From Laetiporus sulphureus 93-53 (lineage: Eukaryota; Basidiomycota; Agaricomycetes; Polyporales; Laetiporaceae), in assembly GCF_001632365.1 (NCBI RefSeq), contig NW_024468528.1, positions 252,535-316,534 on the forward strand: a stretch of 64,000 nucleotides of DNA, in the 5' to 3' direction. The translations under genes and the position numbers were made by a program. Positions within the stretch are counted from its first letter, which is position 1. Each line of letters opens with the position of its first letter. The notes under the pieces are model-generated. The model made no database searches and was not told the origin of the DNA. It saw nothing but the letters and a program-made list of their open reading frames with translations. This document shows positions 47,947-59,332 of this stretch, piece by piece.

Positions 47947-49962
47947 CCTTGCTCTTCACGCCGAACCCTCTGCATCGTGAGTCAAGGTGTATATTATATA
48001 CGTACGGGTACATTAACGAAATTTGTTACGCCCACAGATCGTCGATGAGTTGGAATTCAAGCCGACCTTTCTCACTGCGCAATTGTTTCACCGCATGCCA
48101 GACTTTGTCTATGATATTGCAGGTATATAGTTGCAGGGACATATATTCGATGCTAGCCGGCCCTATTGGAATGACACAATCCGTTGATGTCAGGTCTGTG
48201 TTTGACAAAATGCCTCTCTCGTGCATGCCGGACTCAGAGCGCTAACGTCCAAAACTCTTGCCGCCATCTCCTCTATTGCTTCTGCTCGTGTCGATTGCCC
48301 AATCCGAGATGGAAAGGTATGTCAGTCCGTCCTTGCCATGGCCAGTTACCATGTAAAAGGCCATCCCGAAGACTTTGATAATGATTCTCAACGCCACCTG
48401 ATCTTCCATTCATCTCTGCCGCAATCGTCATGACATGGCTTGCAACAGGACGTATAAACTTCTCTTATCACACGCTCGGGATGCAGACGTTCGCATTATG
48501 GATAATTTGAGACGTGTTGGCCAGGCGCATCTGTTGTGTTTGCGGGTTCTTTACAAAATCTTCGCGGGATACATCTGCAAGTCAAGATTGTGCTATCATT
48601 ATCACCAGCGGCTTTACAGTGCTATATCGTACTGACCAGTAGATTTTCGCAATTAAGCTTGCGGATGTTCTCTCTAACCCAGTGCTGATCCATGCATCAC
48701 GAGCGATCCTTAGTGAGTCCCACATTGCCCTCTGCTTGCACGACTTACATGGCTCAGCTTCTGGCGACTTTTGCTTTCCTGACGCTCCGATTGACGTCCT
48801 TTCGTGAACATTCTCGCGAAGATCACGTCTCCAACCTGTTCTCCAATGCAGCTGGGGACGATGCGTAAGATGACTGGCTCATTTCTTATTTTGTGCAGTT
48901 GTCGCAAATGAAATGGCTGCAGCTTGCCCCAAGCGCTTACATGCCATTTTACGAGGAAAGAGAGAGCTACTTCGTAATTCTTATCGACTTTTATACTCCT
49001 TGTTGACGTTCATCCGGGTTTCGCAAGCGCAACGAGGTGAGCTTGTATACGGTCAATGCCGCGGTTTCCGCCATCTTCCTAGATAGAGACGTTTTTCGCA
49101 GATGCTAGTGCGGCTCGGAGCATACAAATTTAGGAAGGCGACTACAGATTTCTACTTCACACTCAGTGAGAGCAAGACAGCTGCCCAAGATTAAAAGGAA
49201 ATGCCTCTCGCTCTGCAAGCTTTGAGGACTCAGGTTGTTCCCTGAGTTATTCAGCCGGTAGGAAACACTAGTATTTTATGTCTGATGAAACCTTGCCATT
49301 GCTCAAGATTACCGGAGCCGTCTGTGTCTGACAATTTCTTACAACCGTGTGAGTGATTCATTTCTACGTGCCATTCAATTAGAGTCAGATTTATTGGAAA
49401 GTCGGCGTTCTGGGCATTGACTTCCCGCTTAACAGGCCTGCTGGCGACAATGTCTGACAATCACAAGTTCACCAGTACTTCGACCACGACAGATGCACAA
49501 TGAATGGAGCAAATTGCAATTATACGGCCCGCCATTGTGTAGTGGCTCATAGACGCTTCTACTCGTTTGCGCTTCTGGGCCCGATTAGAATTATGTCTGG
49601 GCGTCTCCTTTGCGTAATTTCGAGCTCGTGCTGTCTTCCATTTATAACATCTCACGCGCTGTGCAGGAGAACGCAAGTCCTCGAGCCTCGTCGCTGAACG
49701 TACCATTGACTTATTTATACGCCTGCAAGCAGGTCATATCGGCTTCATGTAAGAATGTTCGTGGTCAGTCCAATTAAGAACGTTTGCCTAATCTAGAGCT
49801 TCACGGCAGTGCGGGCATCATCGTAATATCCGAATCCGCGTCCGCCACATTTCGATCTGCCACTTCCACGTATCCGCAAGTCCGTACTGGAGAATGCATA
49901 AATGGCGACCGAATCCTGCCAGTCCCCTACCTACCCACATCCACCCATCACACCCGTCTTCC
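47947..49962. other. Unresolved region with one exon-like segment
   Basis: The plus-strand segment 48039-48122 is bounded by a clear acceptor and a donor and reads IVDELEFKPTFLTAQL with FHRMPDFVYDIA. It looks like a real exon, but I could not extend it into a full gene. Downstream ALTSKTLAAISSIASARVDC (about 48.23-48.32 kb) ends at another GTATGT donor. No known family recognised. The rest (48.6-49.95 kb) holds only short ORFs. Confidence 0.35.
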
Positions 49963-50667
49963 ATGATGAACACCGACTCGTATTCTAACGACATCGGCGC
50001 ACTCATGCAATTCAGCCCATACTCGCGTGTCCCGCTTACGGGGCTGGCGAACCCAGCACTCGATGGCGAAAATTTCAGCTCCAATCGCGATCAGGACAAC
50101 TGGAATGTGCCCGAGCTGGTCGCTCCTGGACTGACGAGGCCTTACAAGCCCGATGTCCCGCCGCTCGCCCCAGATGGTCCGTCCGCGGCTGATCTTCAGC
50201 ACGCACGAGAGTGGGTTGAATACCACCTCCCCGACATCCAGTTTGGTATGCATCACGTTTAGTGTCCGCATTCGGAGCGATAGTCTTACGAGGGCTACCT
50301 TTCCAGATGTCGAGCACACCCAGGCATTCCGCATACCGGAGGAGCAGGTGGAGGAGTACCACAGTCTGCTGGACAGACTGCGGGTCGATGTCCGCTTTGT
50401 GAAGCACCACCTGCTCAAATACGTGTGCGCGTTTCCTGAGGACTACCTCCAGGGTCTATTGCTAGCGGTGAGCGGCTCGCCCTCCCTTGATCCCTCTCAT
50501 GCATGAATCTGACATGAGATGTCCTACGTCAGATCGAGTTCATTGAGTGCCAGGACATAGCGTTACAAGCGGGAGTCCCAGACTACCTGCTGGACCTGTG
50601 GCACATCCGCGCATGTGCCGATAGGTTCTACACGCTTATGCTCAACCTGCCGTACTGGTGGCTCTGA
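49963..50667 (+). CDS. Orphan 192-residue protein, unknown function
   Basis: Three exons (49963-50245, 50307-50467, 50533-50667) with consensus splice ends and an unbroken frame of 579 nt. The N-terminal 90 residues are polar and Pro-rich (SPYSRVPLTGLANPALDGEN, PYKPDVPPLAPDGPSAADL). The second half is likely helical: DLQHAREWVEYHLPD, RIPEEQVEEYHSLLDRLRVD and VRFVKHHLLKYVCAFPEDYL, then a short acidic and aromatic end (FYTLMLNLPYWWL). No signal peptide, transmembrane helix or catalytic motif. I do not recognise the family. The second in-frame ATG at 49966 is equally possible as start. The clean intron structure supports a real gene. Confidence 0.65.
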
Positions 50668-52060
50668 GACTCCGCCGCTGCAGGCTGCTAGCCCCAGCTG
50701 GTCTGGGAGACATTGCACCCTTGCCTTTCGCGTTGGGAGTCTGTCTGCATCAGATCCGAGGAGTAGGTACATAGGCACAATGTACCTCCTCCTGAGCACC
50801 TATCATGGTGCTTATTTATTCCCTTATTTATGTTCAACCAATATCTGAGGGATGCACGGGAGATGTGCGGTGAGATTCTGCTGTTGTTTACAGTGTAAGA
50901 GCGAGAGCACACAAAGAGGTCATTATACCATGGGAAATTGGTCCCCATTAAAATATGGCGAAAACGATAGCCAGTCGGGAATAAAACGGATACGATAGCT
51001 GTCACTGGTGACTGTTCTACGAAGGATAGTCGAGGTATGGTGTGCATCTGCATTTGGTCTCACATGGAACATGAGGAAGCGGACTCATCTGAAGCGCTAT
51101 CCTGTGTCGCCAATGACCGCAATGCAGGTGATGGCTGTAAGAGAAGCTTAGTAGATATGTTCAAATCTAGTTTTCTTGGTGACTACGATAAATGGCATCG
51201 CGATGCACAGAACCTCTGTCATTCAGTGCTCGAGTAACGCACGTTACCGACAGCCCGATGAGCGTACACACATTTCATATGAGCCATTGTTGGTAGCAGG
51301 AATGCTGTGACGATTCGATCCCGGAACAATTCTGGGTAGAGTAGCAGCCCATAATCCAACCTCATTGTCTCCAATTCTGCTGTTCATAGCACGGACGTCA
51401 CAGTGATTGATTATACTAGCACAGTCCCCCCGTGATCGCTCGATCTAGTCGCTCCTGGTGCGACTAACAGAAAGCGCACAGAGACGTCACTTCTTCTGCT
51501 AAGATGAGTGCGCTGGAAACTAGATGGAAAAACGCATTGAAATCTGAACTTTCCGTGCATAGATTAGAAAATGAAAGGCTTTGATGATGTCAGGAGAAAG
51601 GGCTCAATTTCACACCATGAACCTTCACATAGAGGTGCAAGCCTATATTCAATCATTTTGTACGGATAATCCGGTATGGCTAATGCGAGAAAAGCTCTCG
51701 TTCTTCAAGTTGTGCTGCGTGCCTTTCTTGCGAAAAGAAACGGTGACTATCTGCAGGTTTAGAACCAGCATCGTAACATTAGAGTATCATCGAGCTCCAG
51801 TGGCATTCTGAGAGACAAATCATGAGTACTGAGTAGCTGTGCCTGCATCGCATAAGGCCATTCTCAACGTGGACGCAGTGACCTGGGGGACTGTACCGAG
51901 GACCGGGCGCCTGGCGCGCAGTTGAACGGCGGTGTAATCTAATCGACGCGATCAGCGCGACCAACCGCGGCGCAGTGCGCATTCCGAACTATCTCTCCCT
52001 CGACCCCTCGACATCAACTTTGTGAGTCAGTGTCTGCCTGCATTGCCAAAGATCGCGAAC
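50668..52060. other. Intergenic, nothing recognised
   Basis: Only short ORFs without domain or splice context (such as 51037-51237 + and 51581-51811 +). It includes the upstream flank of the APH-fold gene. Confidence 0.4.
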
Positions 52061-53242
52061 ATGCAGACAACGCTTTCAGAGACTCTGAGATCATTGCAAA
52101 TAACGCTTGAACAGGCTCAACGCGTGATCTCTGCGCACCGCAGGACCACATCTCCCGTGTCTGCGGTGGAAGAGTTTAAACACAAGGGATACAGGTCAGT
52201 TTCTAGCTATTTTAAATGTTCTATCGCAAACTAATGCATTGATCGTAGCGCGTTCACCCCGATCAAGACATTTGTGATCATTCTAGCCGATGGCGCCCAG
52301 TACACCTTGAAGATCTCTCCTCCAGCTATGGCCAACATGGCACCAGTGTACGCACCGAACACCCTCAACGCAGAGCATGCTTTCCTGCAGCTCCTCGTTT
52401 CTCGGACGAACGTCCCTGTACCCATCCCTTACGCGCTAGACACCACTCTCTCCCTCCTCCCTTACCCATACCTCCTCCTCTCGCGCCCACGCGGCCTTCC
52501 CCTTTCCCATCTACGAGTTTCGGGTACGCTCACGCCACCCCAGTCGCTCAAGCTCGACCTCCGCGCGGGCGCCTACCTGCGCGAGCTGCACGATCTCGAG
52601 AACGAGTGGTTTGGGCTCCCTGCGCAGGAGCGCGAGGGGATCTACAACTGGCAGGAGGCGTTCACGGGCCTGATCGAGGGGCTCCTCGAGGAGGCGCAGG
52701 CGCGGGGCATTCCGCTGCCATACGAGGACGTGCGCAAGATGCTCTCGCGCGCGATTGGGTTCTTCCTGTTTGACGACTGCGAGGTGCCGGCGCTCGTGTC
52801 CTTTGCTGGCGACGAGGATATGATCTACGTCGACGTGGATGCTAAGCCTGATTATGCAACTGAATACGCGGACGAGAGCATGGATGAAGACATGGAAGAT
52901 GTTGATGAGAATAGCCTGGTCAAGAGCAGTCCCGACGATGAGCTCCCGATCACATCCTTCCTGTCGTTTTCTCACGCGCTATGGGGAGACCCGCTTCTCG
53001 AGGCGATGTTCCTAGATCCCAGTGCAGCGCTGCTAGAAGGCCACGGCGGACAGCTCATCATATTCCCGCGTCATAAGACGAAGCGGCTGTGGTACACATT
53101 CTTTCTGGCGCTCATGGTTCTCGTGCAGGCCAAGAGACAGGAAGAGGTGGGCTTGCTGTGGGTGAATGAAGACAAGGCGGAATGGGCAAGACGCACACTA
53201 GACCAGTGCGTGCGGGATTTGAAGGATGCGCCTTGCTACTGA
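52061..53242 (+). CDS. APH-fold kinase-like protein with altered catalytic motifs
   Basis: Two exons (52061-52194, 52249-53242) giving 375 residues. The layout resembles fungal aminoglycoside-phosphotransferase-like proteins: FVIILADGAQYTLKISPP (N-lobe strands with the Lys), LNAEHAFLQLLVSRTNVPVP (helix C and strand), YPYLLLSRPRGLPLSHL (hinge), LRAGAYLRELHDLENEWFG, then the region where the HGDxxxxN catalytic loop is expected. Here it reads LVSFAGDEDMIYVDVD: the Gly-Asp pair is kept but the His and Asn are not. The second metal motif, normally D-F/W, appears as LSFSHALWGDPLLEAMFLDP. An acidic insert (DESMDEDMEDVDENS) lies between the two. It therefore looks like an atypical or inactive kinase of unknown target. 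Not an antibiotic-resistance enzyme on this evidence. Confidence 0.68.
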
Positions 53243-54594
53243 GTGGATATATATCATTGATTATCTATGGACTACCATCTAGTGCTCTGTATTGAATGGA
53301 ACGGTCTCCTGGATTCTGATTTACAAATATCTGTTCGCGACCTGTCTTGACTGGAATCATTAAATGCAAAACTATGATTATACCGATTATACCGATTTAT
53401 TTCCTCTCCTTCTCGCGATGTCTCACTTTCTCCAGCGGAAGTTTTGCATTGCATCCTCTGCTTCTGTTTCAAGACACTCAGTCCACTTGGACGGTCACCT
53501 GTGGGTGGATGGAGCCAGTGTCCGCCCTGGAGTTGAGCAGCAGGCTGTGGGTTAGCCGTAAGTTCCTGATCGGTTATAAATGTTACTCGCATTCACGATC
53601 GATCGAAGTGATGTTCCGATCTATTGATCCACATACTATACAGTGCAACGAATTGAACTTTGCTGAACCTTCTCACCGTACGTGATGCATGAAACGGCAA
53701 CTTTTACAACTCAAACATGCTAGAGCTCTGCAAAACTGGGGTTTTTCTTCTTTTTTCTTCTTCTCGTTCTTGACTCTGCGCCACTCCCTCCCTAGTAACC
53801 TGCGGAGCTGTCAAAGACCAACACAGCGTCTGCAACCACAAGCCTTTCCTACGTCACGGTGCGGGATATCTTCTCCAAAGGAGAAGGCTTTCATTGCGAC
53901 ACTGTCGTTTTCGCTATCACTGGTACGGAACATCGTCCGACATGACTCTATTCACGCGGTGAAAGTAGTTCGTAAGAGCACTCACAAGCTGTTGCTGTAA
54001 TTCGCAAATTCGATCACCATAAGGGTGGCTCCCCAATGCATTCGGAAAAATGATCCGCTGGCGGACTCTCTCAAAGGAAGTAGGGGGAGGTATTATCGAG
54101 CGATCGAATGTGACCGCATTCAATGCTTTATTTTGACGTGCTCCTGGCTATTCTGCGGTACTCAAGATATCCGAACTCCTCATGTCCCCTCTTTGTTGCG
54201 CAACTTTCGCACCTGCAGCGGTTGGGGTTCAAGTGGCGTTCTGATTGACTTGGAATCAATTCCGGCAAAGATCTTGTCACATTGTCCACAACGGGGACAG
54301 TTGACATCTATTCATGAGTGGGAGCAATCTACAGAACACAATCGACGTCGGACACATTTCTATAGACACAACAATTTTGTGGCCGTACTGGCCGGCATAC
54401 GCCCGTGATACTGCAGATTGAACTACACGAATCGTTGGCTCACATGGAAATTACATCACGATGATCCGCAAACGCTTCTTCTTCCCTATCGAAACCACGT
54501 TCCGTGCTGTGAGAGTTCGACCATGGAGTGAGGGAGTAAAACGAATGGACGTTGTGGTCGTTTCAGTCGTTGATCTAAAGACTCGGAAGAAGAT
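53243..54594. other. Convergent spacer, nothing recognised
   Basis: 3' flanks of the APH-fold gene (+) and ferric reductase 2 (-). Short ORFs only; one GTTTTTCTTCTTTTTTCTTC-like pyrimidine tract near 53.74 kb. Confidence 0.4.
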
Positions 54595-56989
54595 CTATGC
54601 ATAACCGTAGGACTCGACGTGCAATATTACGCTCGGCCCTCCCTTCGCAACGCTGGATGGGCTGGAGACAGGGAACCGGAGAGCGTTACGACACGCTCGG
54701 GCAACCGCTTGCGACCCACACACTGTACGCCGCTTCAGCAAGAAAATCGCACGATAGGATGAGGACCGCATACCTGTTACGGACAAGCGCCCTGTCGAGA
54801 TGGCGACCACGTCCCGGAGCATCGTTTGAAGATCTGGCCGGCCAGAGCACAGTCGAACGGAAGAATAGTCGAGCAACGAGATCGACGTGCTGTTTTTCTC
54901 GTTTAACTTGCCCTCGGAATCGTCGTGAATGGAGTCATCGTCATACGCCCGTTGGTTCGAGACGGGCAGTGGCTCGCCAGCCGTTACATGAATGAGGATG
55001 TTGACGTTCAGGTGTGGAGGGGCGAGTTCGAGTGCTTGCTTCAAGGCATCTGACACCCAGTCGATATGGGCTTTACAAGGACCGTCAGCTTCATAGTGGA
55101 ATAAGGCTGTAAGTCGCTACGTACTGGCTTCTCGTATAGCCCAGATCCAGACGACCTTCCGGCATGCGCTCTTCCCGGTGCGGACATTCCTACAAGCCGA
55201 TAAATTTTGAGTACGTGGTTTCATTATGCGAAGTAAGGACTCACTCAACCAAGCCCAAGAATGTCGATAGCGTGAAGGCGACTCCAGATCCACCTAAATG
55301 GCATATATTAGCATTTTGAGTACTGTTCGAACCGACAGCGCGCCTCACCTGCTACCAGCACGACAGTGTCGTCGTTGTCCAGATCAGGCGTGAACCCATA
55401 AGGACCATCGACGAGAGCCATGGCCTTGCCACTGTTCTCGGCGCGCTTCTTCAGCCGCTTCGTGAAACCGTCTCTTACGTTGATCAAGAACACCAACTCC
55501 CTCCAGTATGGTGCATCCCCCTTCAACTGCTTCTCCGTGATCGGAGCAGCCTCCTGAGTCTCGACGCTGGCGATCGTGAACGGATGTGACTCGGTGGGGA
55601 AGAATGAGACACTCGGCATGGTGAGATACGCCGTCTGCCCTGCTTTCCAATGGAAGTGCAGCGGGCGTGCGATCCGGACGCGAATGAAGTTCGGGGAGAG
55701 GAGCTCGACTTGCGCATCAAAGTGGGCCCTCTTCTTGCTCCACGAAAAGTAGAGATGGTTGAAGACGACCATGCGCATGAATCGGATGAAGCGATCAAGG
55801 CCCCAGATGAGGAAACTCGGCCAGATGTACGAGCCCTTCCTCTCTTTCCATGCATGGAAATATCCGCCTAGAAGGAAGATGCTGCCAAATATGTTACCGT
55901 GTGGATGGAGATGAGAAGACCATTCATGCTTACAAGACCATCAGGAAATGAGTTATGAAGAAGAACTCGTATGCCTTATCTCGAACGGGTCGAATGGAGA
56001 AAACAATGAGAATTGAGAATGCCACCATCGCGGTCATACCGATCGGAAGGAACCAGATTGTCCTGTCGAACTCTGACCATGACGCCCTGTGTATACGCCG
56101 TTAGGTACTCCGTTGACATGGTCTGAAAATGGCCAAACGCACGCTGTCAGCTACAAGCGGAGTCGAGTCAGCCGCCATTTCACCATGAAAAGAAAATTGG
56201 TAATCTCACCCAGTTCGCCGTGTGCACCCAAAGCATGACGAAGCAAACTCGGGCCGTCATTCGGTGCACATAGTTCAACTGCGCGGAGATTGAGCACAGA
56301 CGCTACCGGTATCAGTCTGAGCTCTCACCTTATCATAACTGATTCCCGTGATGTCTACACGCAATATTGAGTGACAATAGTCAATTAGGAGGAAGCGGGA
56401 GCACCTACAAGACACAACGTTGTTCTTGCACCCGAGAGCCGTTACCAGAGTCAGTTGAGCCGAAGCGATGTTACCGGCCCTGTTGCCGTACCAACTCAAG
56501 GAGAATTTCTGTCCCGTCGTCGGATCCGTGGCTATAACAACACACATAAGCAGCCAATCAGTAGTAGGAAGAGAGAAACTTGCTGTTAACGAACTCCCAT
56601 ACGAAGAGAGCAATGATGTATCCGCATGTGACAAACACTTCGGCGAGGTTCAAGGTGTATGAGCTACCGAGCTCGAGCGTCCAGCGGAAGGCCATTACAC
56701 GATACGTGTTGACGATGGCCGCAGGTAGATTGCGGATCGAAAAACGCTTCGGAGGAATACTAGCACCAGCTTCGGCATCTGTATTCGAGGAAGACCGCTT
56801 CTTCGACGAGAGCCTTGAGACCACCCAGGAGCCGAATTGGCAAAGCGAGATGGTGAAAAGGAAGCAAGCCACCAAGTACCAGACCTGTTTGGGGTAATCA
56901 TTGGCATACTTCCTCTTTAGGGCGTTGGCCTGAGCAGCGGCACTGTTGGTTTTCTGAGCCATGGCGACGACGAGCGTACTGCAAGCCAA
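54595..56989 (-). CDS. Ferric/cupric reductase transmembrane component (FRE family), copy 2
   Basis: Second membrane flavocytochrome reducing extracellular Fe(III) or Cu(II) with NADPH. ATG at 56989 (MACSTLVVAMAQKTN; 56962 is an alternative). The first helix is VWYLVACFLFTISLCQFG; a positively charged loop follows, then helices VMAFRWTLELGS and VFVTCGYIIALFVWEF. The heme pairs are HRMTARVCFVMLWVH and HFLMVFIFLLGGYFH (spacing 14 each; the second is joined across an intron). The FAD domain has HFHWKAGQTAYLTMP and ESHPFTIASVETQ, then ALVDGPYGF. The NADPH domain has VVLVAGGSGVAFTLSTFL, and the late CGS motif is VCGSQAVARACRNAL. The final residues (SVILHVESYGYA) differ from the FGW end of copy 1, so the two are distant paralogues. 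About nine introns; intact. An identical GATA element lies upstream. Confidence 0.9.
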
Positions 56990-57061
56990 TAGCAGAGGTA
57001 CGATGCGTGGGGTACCAGAGCAGGTGCAAGGTCCGGGATGCCCATGAGCAGCTAGGCCTGA

Positions 57062-57068
57062 ATTTATA
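57062..57068 (-). promoter_or_regulatory. TATA box of ferric reductase 2
   Basis: Minus strand TATAAAT, about 75 bp upstream of the ATG at 56989 (100 bp from the alternative ATG at 56962). Good match to the consensus and in the expected range. Confidence 0.5.
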
Positions 57069-57637
57069 CGGGACCTGCATGGTGCGCGCCCTCATCGGTG
57101 GGTGACGTCCGGATCGGCCAGGTGCATGGGCAGTCTGTTCTAGCATTTGGGGAGGCACGCCAAGGGCACCGCTGCCCTGCGGAACCGAGAATGCAGCATG
57201 CTCTCGCATGATGCTACGACCGGTCCCTTGGAGCATGGGATTTTGGATGAGCCTCGGTCATTCGACAAATTGGTTGGTGGAAGCCCGGGATGAAAAACTT
57301 CATTTCTACTTGGCCGAATTGAACACTCTGCTAGATCTTGGAGTACGATACAAGCGTCGACTCACATCATTGGATACAGGAGAGCCATAAATGCAATGTC
57401 TGTTTGACGGCGGGTGCAATGCAGTGATCAACGAAGACAAGGTCGGGAGGTGAATAGATATCCTCAAGACTACGGTAATCCGTATGGCGGCTTGGGCTTG
57501 GCTGATCGTATGTCGCGTTTTCACGCACAAACGAATGACGATGCGAGGTGCTTGGCGGTAGTTTGGGACGACTGGAGCGTGTCCGAGCAGGGTAGAAATG
57601 TCGACCCCATCTTATCAGACAAGCTTGGCATTTTATC

Positions 57638-57648
57638 TTATCTGATAA
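57638..57648. promoter_or_regulatory. Iron-type GATA element TTATCTGATAA upstream of ferric reductase 2
   Basis: Identical 11-mer to the one at 35733-35743, containing ATCTGATAA, the iron-GATA consensus. It lies about 650 bp upstream of the start at 56989. A second related site, TTATCAGAC (minus strand GTCTGATAA), sits 24 bp away at 57612-57620, so the promoter carries a pair. Binding and iron response are inferred from the motif and the nature of the gene. Confidence 0.65.
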
Positions 57649-57846
57649 TCGCGCAATTTTGCCGATAGCAGATCAACGGGAATCCCGACCATCTCCGATA
57701 GCAACATCGTTAGCGATGGGCCCTGAAAGAAGCAGAACGTCAATCGGGGACTCTAAGCGTCCAGAAGCGCTAGAAGCGCAGAACCCTGAAAGACGTGCCT
57801 GAGCCTGAGGGCGGGCCACAATGTTTCCGTTGAACTGTAAGGCGTG

Positions 57847-57854
57847 TCACGTGA
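57847..57854. promoter_or_regulatory. TCACGTGA palindromic E-box
   Basis: Perfect eight-base palindrome followed by GATATCAC, so that two short palindromes (TCACGTGA and GTGATATCAC) overlap. About 860 bp upstream of ferric reductase 2 and 1.5 kb upstream of NDC1; target gene unclear. Confidence 0.3.
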
Positions 57855-59149
57855 TATCACGATTCACCAAATCCATCAGATGCGACGGAGATAGGAAGAT
57901 AGCTCGCGGACATTTCGAGACATTCACTACCACGAAAAAAATTCCGTCAGCAAGCAATACTTTGCAGTGGTGTGAAAAACAGACCTTCAGCACCAAGGAA
58001 GGGCAAATTCGAGTCTAGCGACCGGAAGCTTGCGAAGAATATATACCTGTAGTTGAACAACTTCAAGATTGAATGTCGAGCGATGATACGAGCCCAAATA
58101 AGCAGCCAGTACCAAGTGTCATACCATAGCAAGGGATATCCACCCTTTTCTTCAGCATGAAGGGCCACAGAGCTAGCGAGAATGAATGCCACTACCACAG
58201 CGTCGCTCGTGACGATCGGACGTGCTGAAGCGGCTTAGTGATTCGAAGCCACGGTCGGGCTTCCACAGCCTCCCGCAGTCGCATTGTGTAATGCCGTGAA
58301 TGCAGTGGAATGCAGTGGAATGCTGAGAAGGGCTCGAGCGCCGATCCAGACACGTCAGAGGAATCGCTTCCATCTGGAATTGGCTGAGTTCGCATGCCAT
58401 GGCGGATGATATAGGCCTGGCCTGATCAGCGCAGCGTCCAAGCTCGATAATCGTCACATAGCTGACCGTCACTGCGAAGTGCCTTGCGTCTTAGCACTCG
58501 TCGACTGTGCACCGGTTTGGTCTAGTTCCGAAGAGACCTGATCCGATACGGAATCGCATGTAATTTCAATTGACCTCGCGATTGAGGCTTTCTGAGAATC
58601 CTATCATATGAACCTGGACAGTAGGTCGGCCGGACGCGCCAACCAGATTGTTGGTTTCCTTAGAAGTCATCAGTACGGTCGCTGTAGAGGAAGCACGGTT
58701 GGCTGATGGCTCACCAGTAGTCCATGCAAAGAGGTTCGAGGCTGCAGCATGAGTACAAAGAGCATACATATTCCATGAGTATCAAGCCACGATTTCTCCA
58801 TATGGCTTGGCTAGACATCGATCTATGCATAGTTCGTGTGACCACCGATATATATGGACTTACTGAGCTGATATGTCTCTGAACCTCAGTGGACGTGAGA
58901 GTTTCCGCGGAAGAGACAATTATTTTGCTTCCGTAAATCATCTGTAGTATTGCGTAGCATCTACGGATACCCATCAACAGTTGAATTTCGTGCCGTGCTT
59001 ACCTGGGCTTCGGTCCGCCGTCATCTTCGTCTATGTAGTTCATACTGTTGGTTAATGCGTAATGTCCGAACAGAAACCGATGACCTTCAAATGCTGGACG
59101 GCAATATTGCAGCAAGCTTTGATGGCCCCACTGAGCTTCAAGAGCGTGT

Positions 59150-59208
59150 TCCTGTGACAATGTGTGTGACAGACGCGTCCTCCTGTGACATATGTGTGAC
59201 ATAGTCGT
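59150..59208. repeat. Imperfect two-copy tandem repeat, about 29-bp unit
   Basis: Two copies starting TCCTGTGACA, each followed by TGTGTGACA and then a CG-rich end (GACGCG or TAGTCG), at about 59150-59179 and 59180-59208. It sits 125-180 bp before the NDC1 start, so could influence that promoter; effect unknown. Confidence 0.5.
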
Positions 59209-59332
59209 CCACTTCGCGTGGTGGCCACTGCTTACTTGTCACACGCCTTCTTCCTCCCAATACCCTGCCGACACTTTCACCACCGAGAACCCGAGGAAAA
59301 CTTGGTCTTTGGAGGAGCGGTCGCGCCAAACG

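Larger units (their letters stand above)
56990..59332. other. Divergent intergenic region upstream of FRE copy 2 and NDC1
   Basis: Carries the TATA, GATA and E-box sites listed separately. Minus-strand ORFs at 57947-58198, 58566-58769 and 58711-58977 contain hydrophobic or Ser/Thr-rich stretches that might be remnants of a membrane protein, but no family could be assigned and no splice chain found. A two-copy tandem repeat lies at 59150-59208. Confidence 0.4.
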
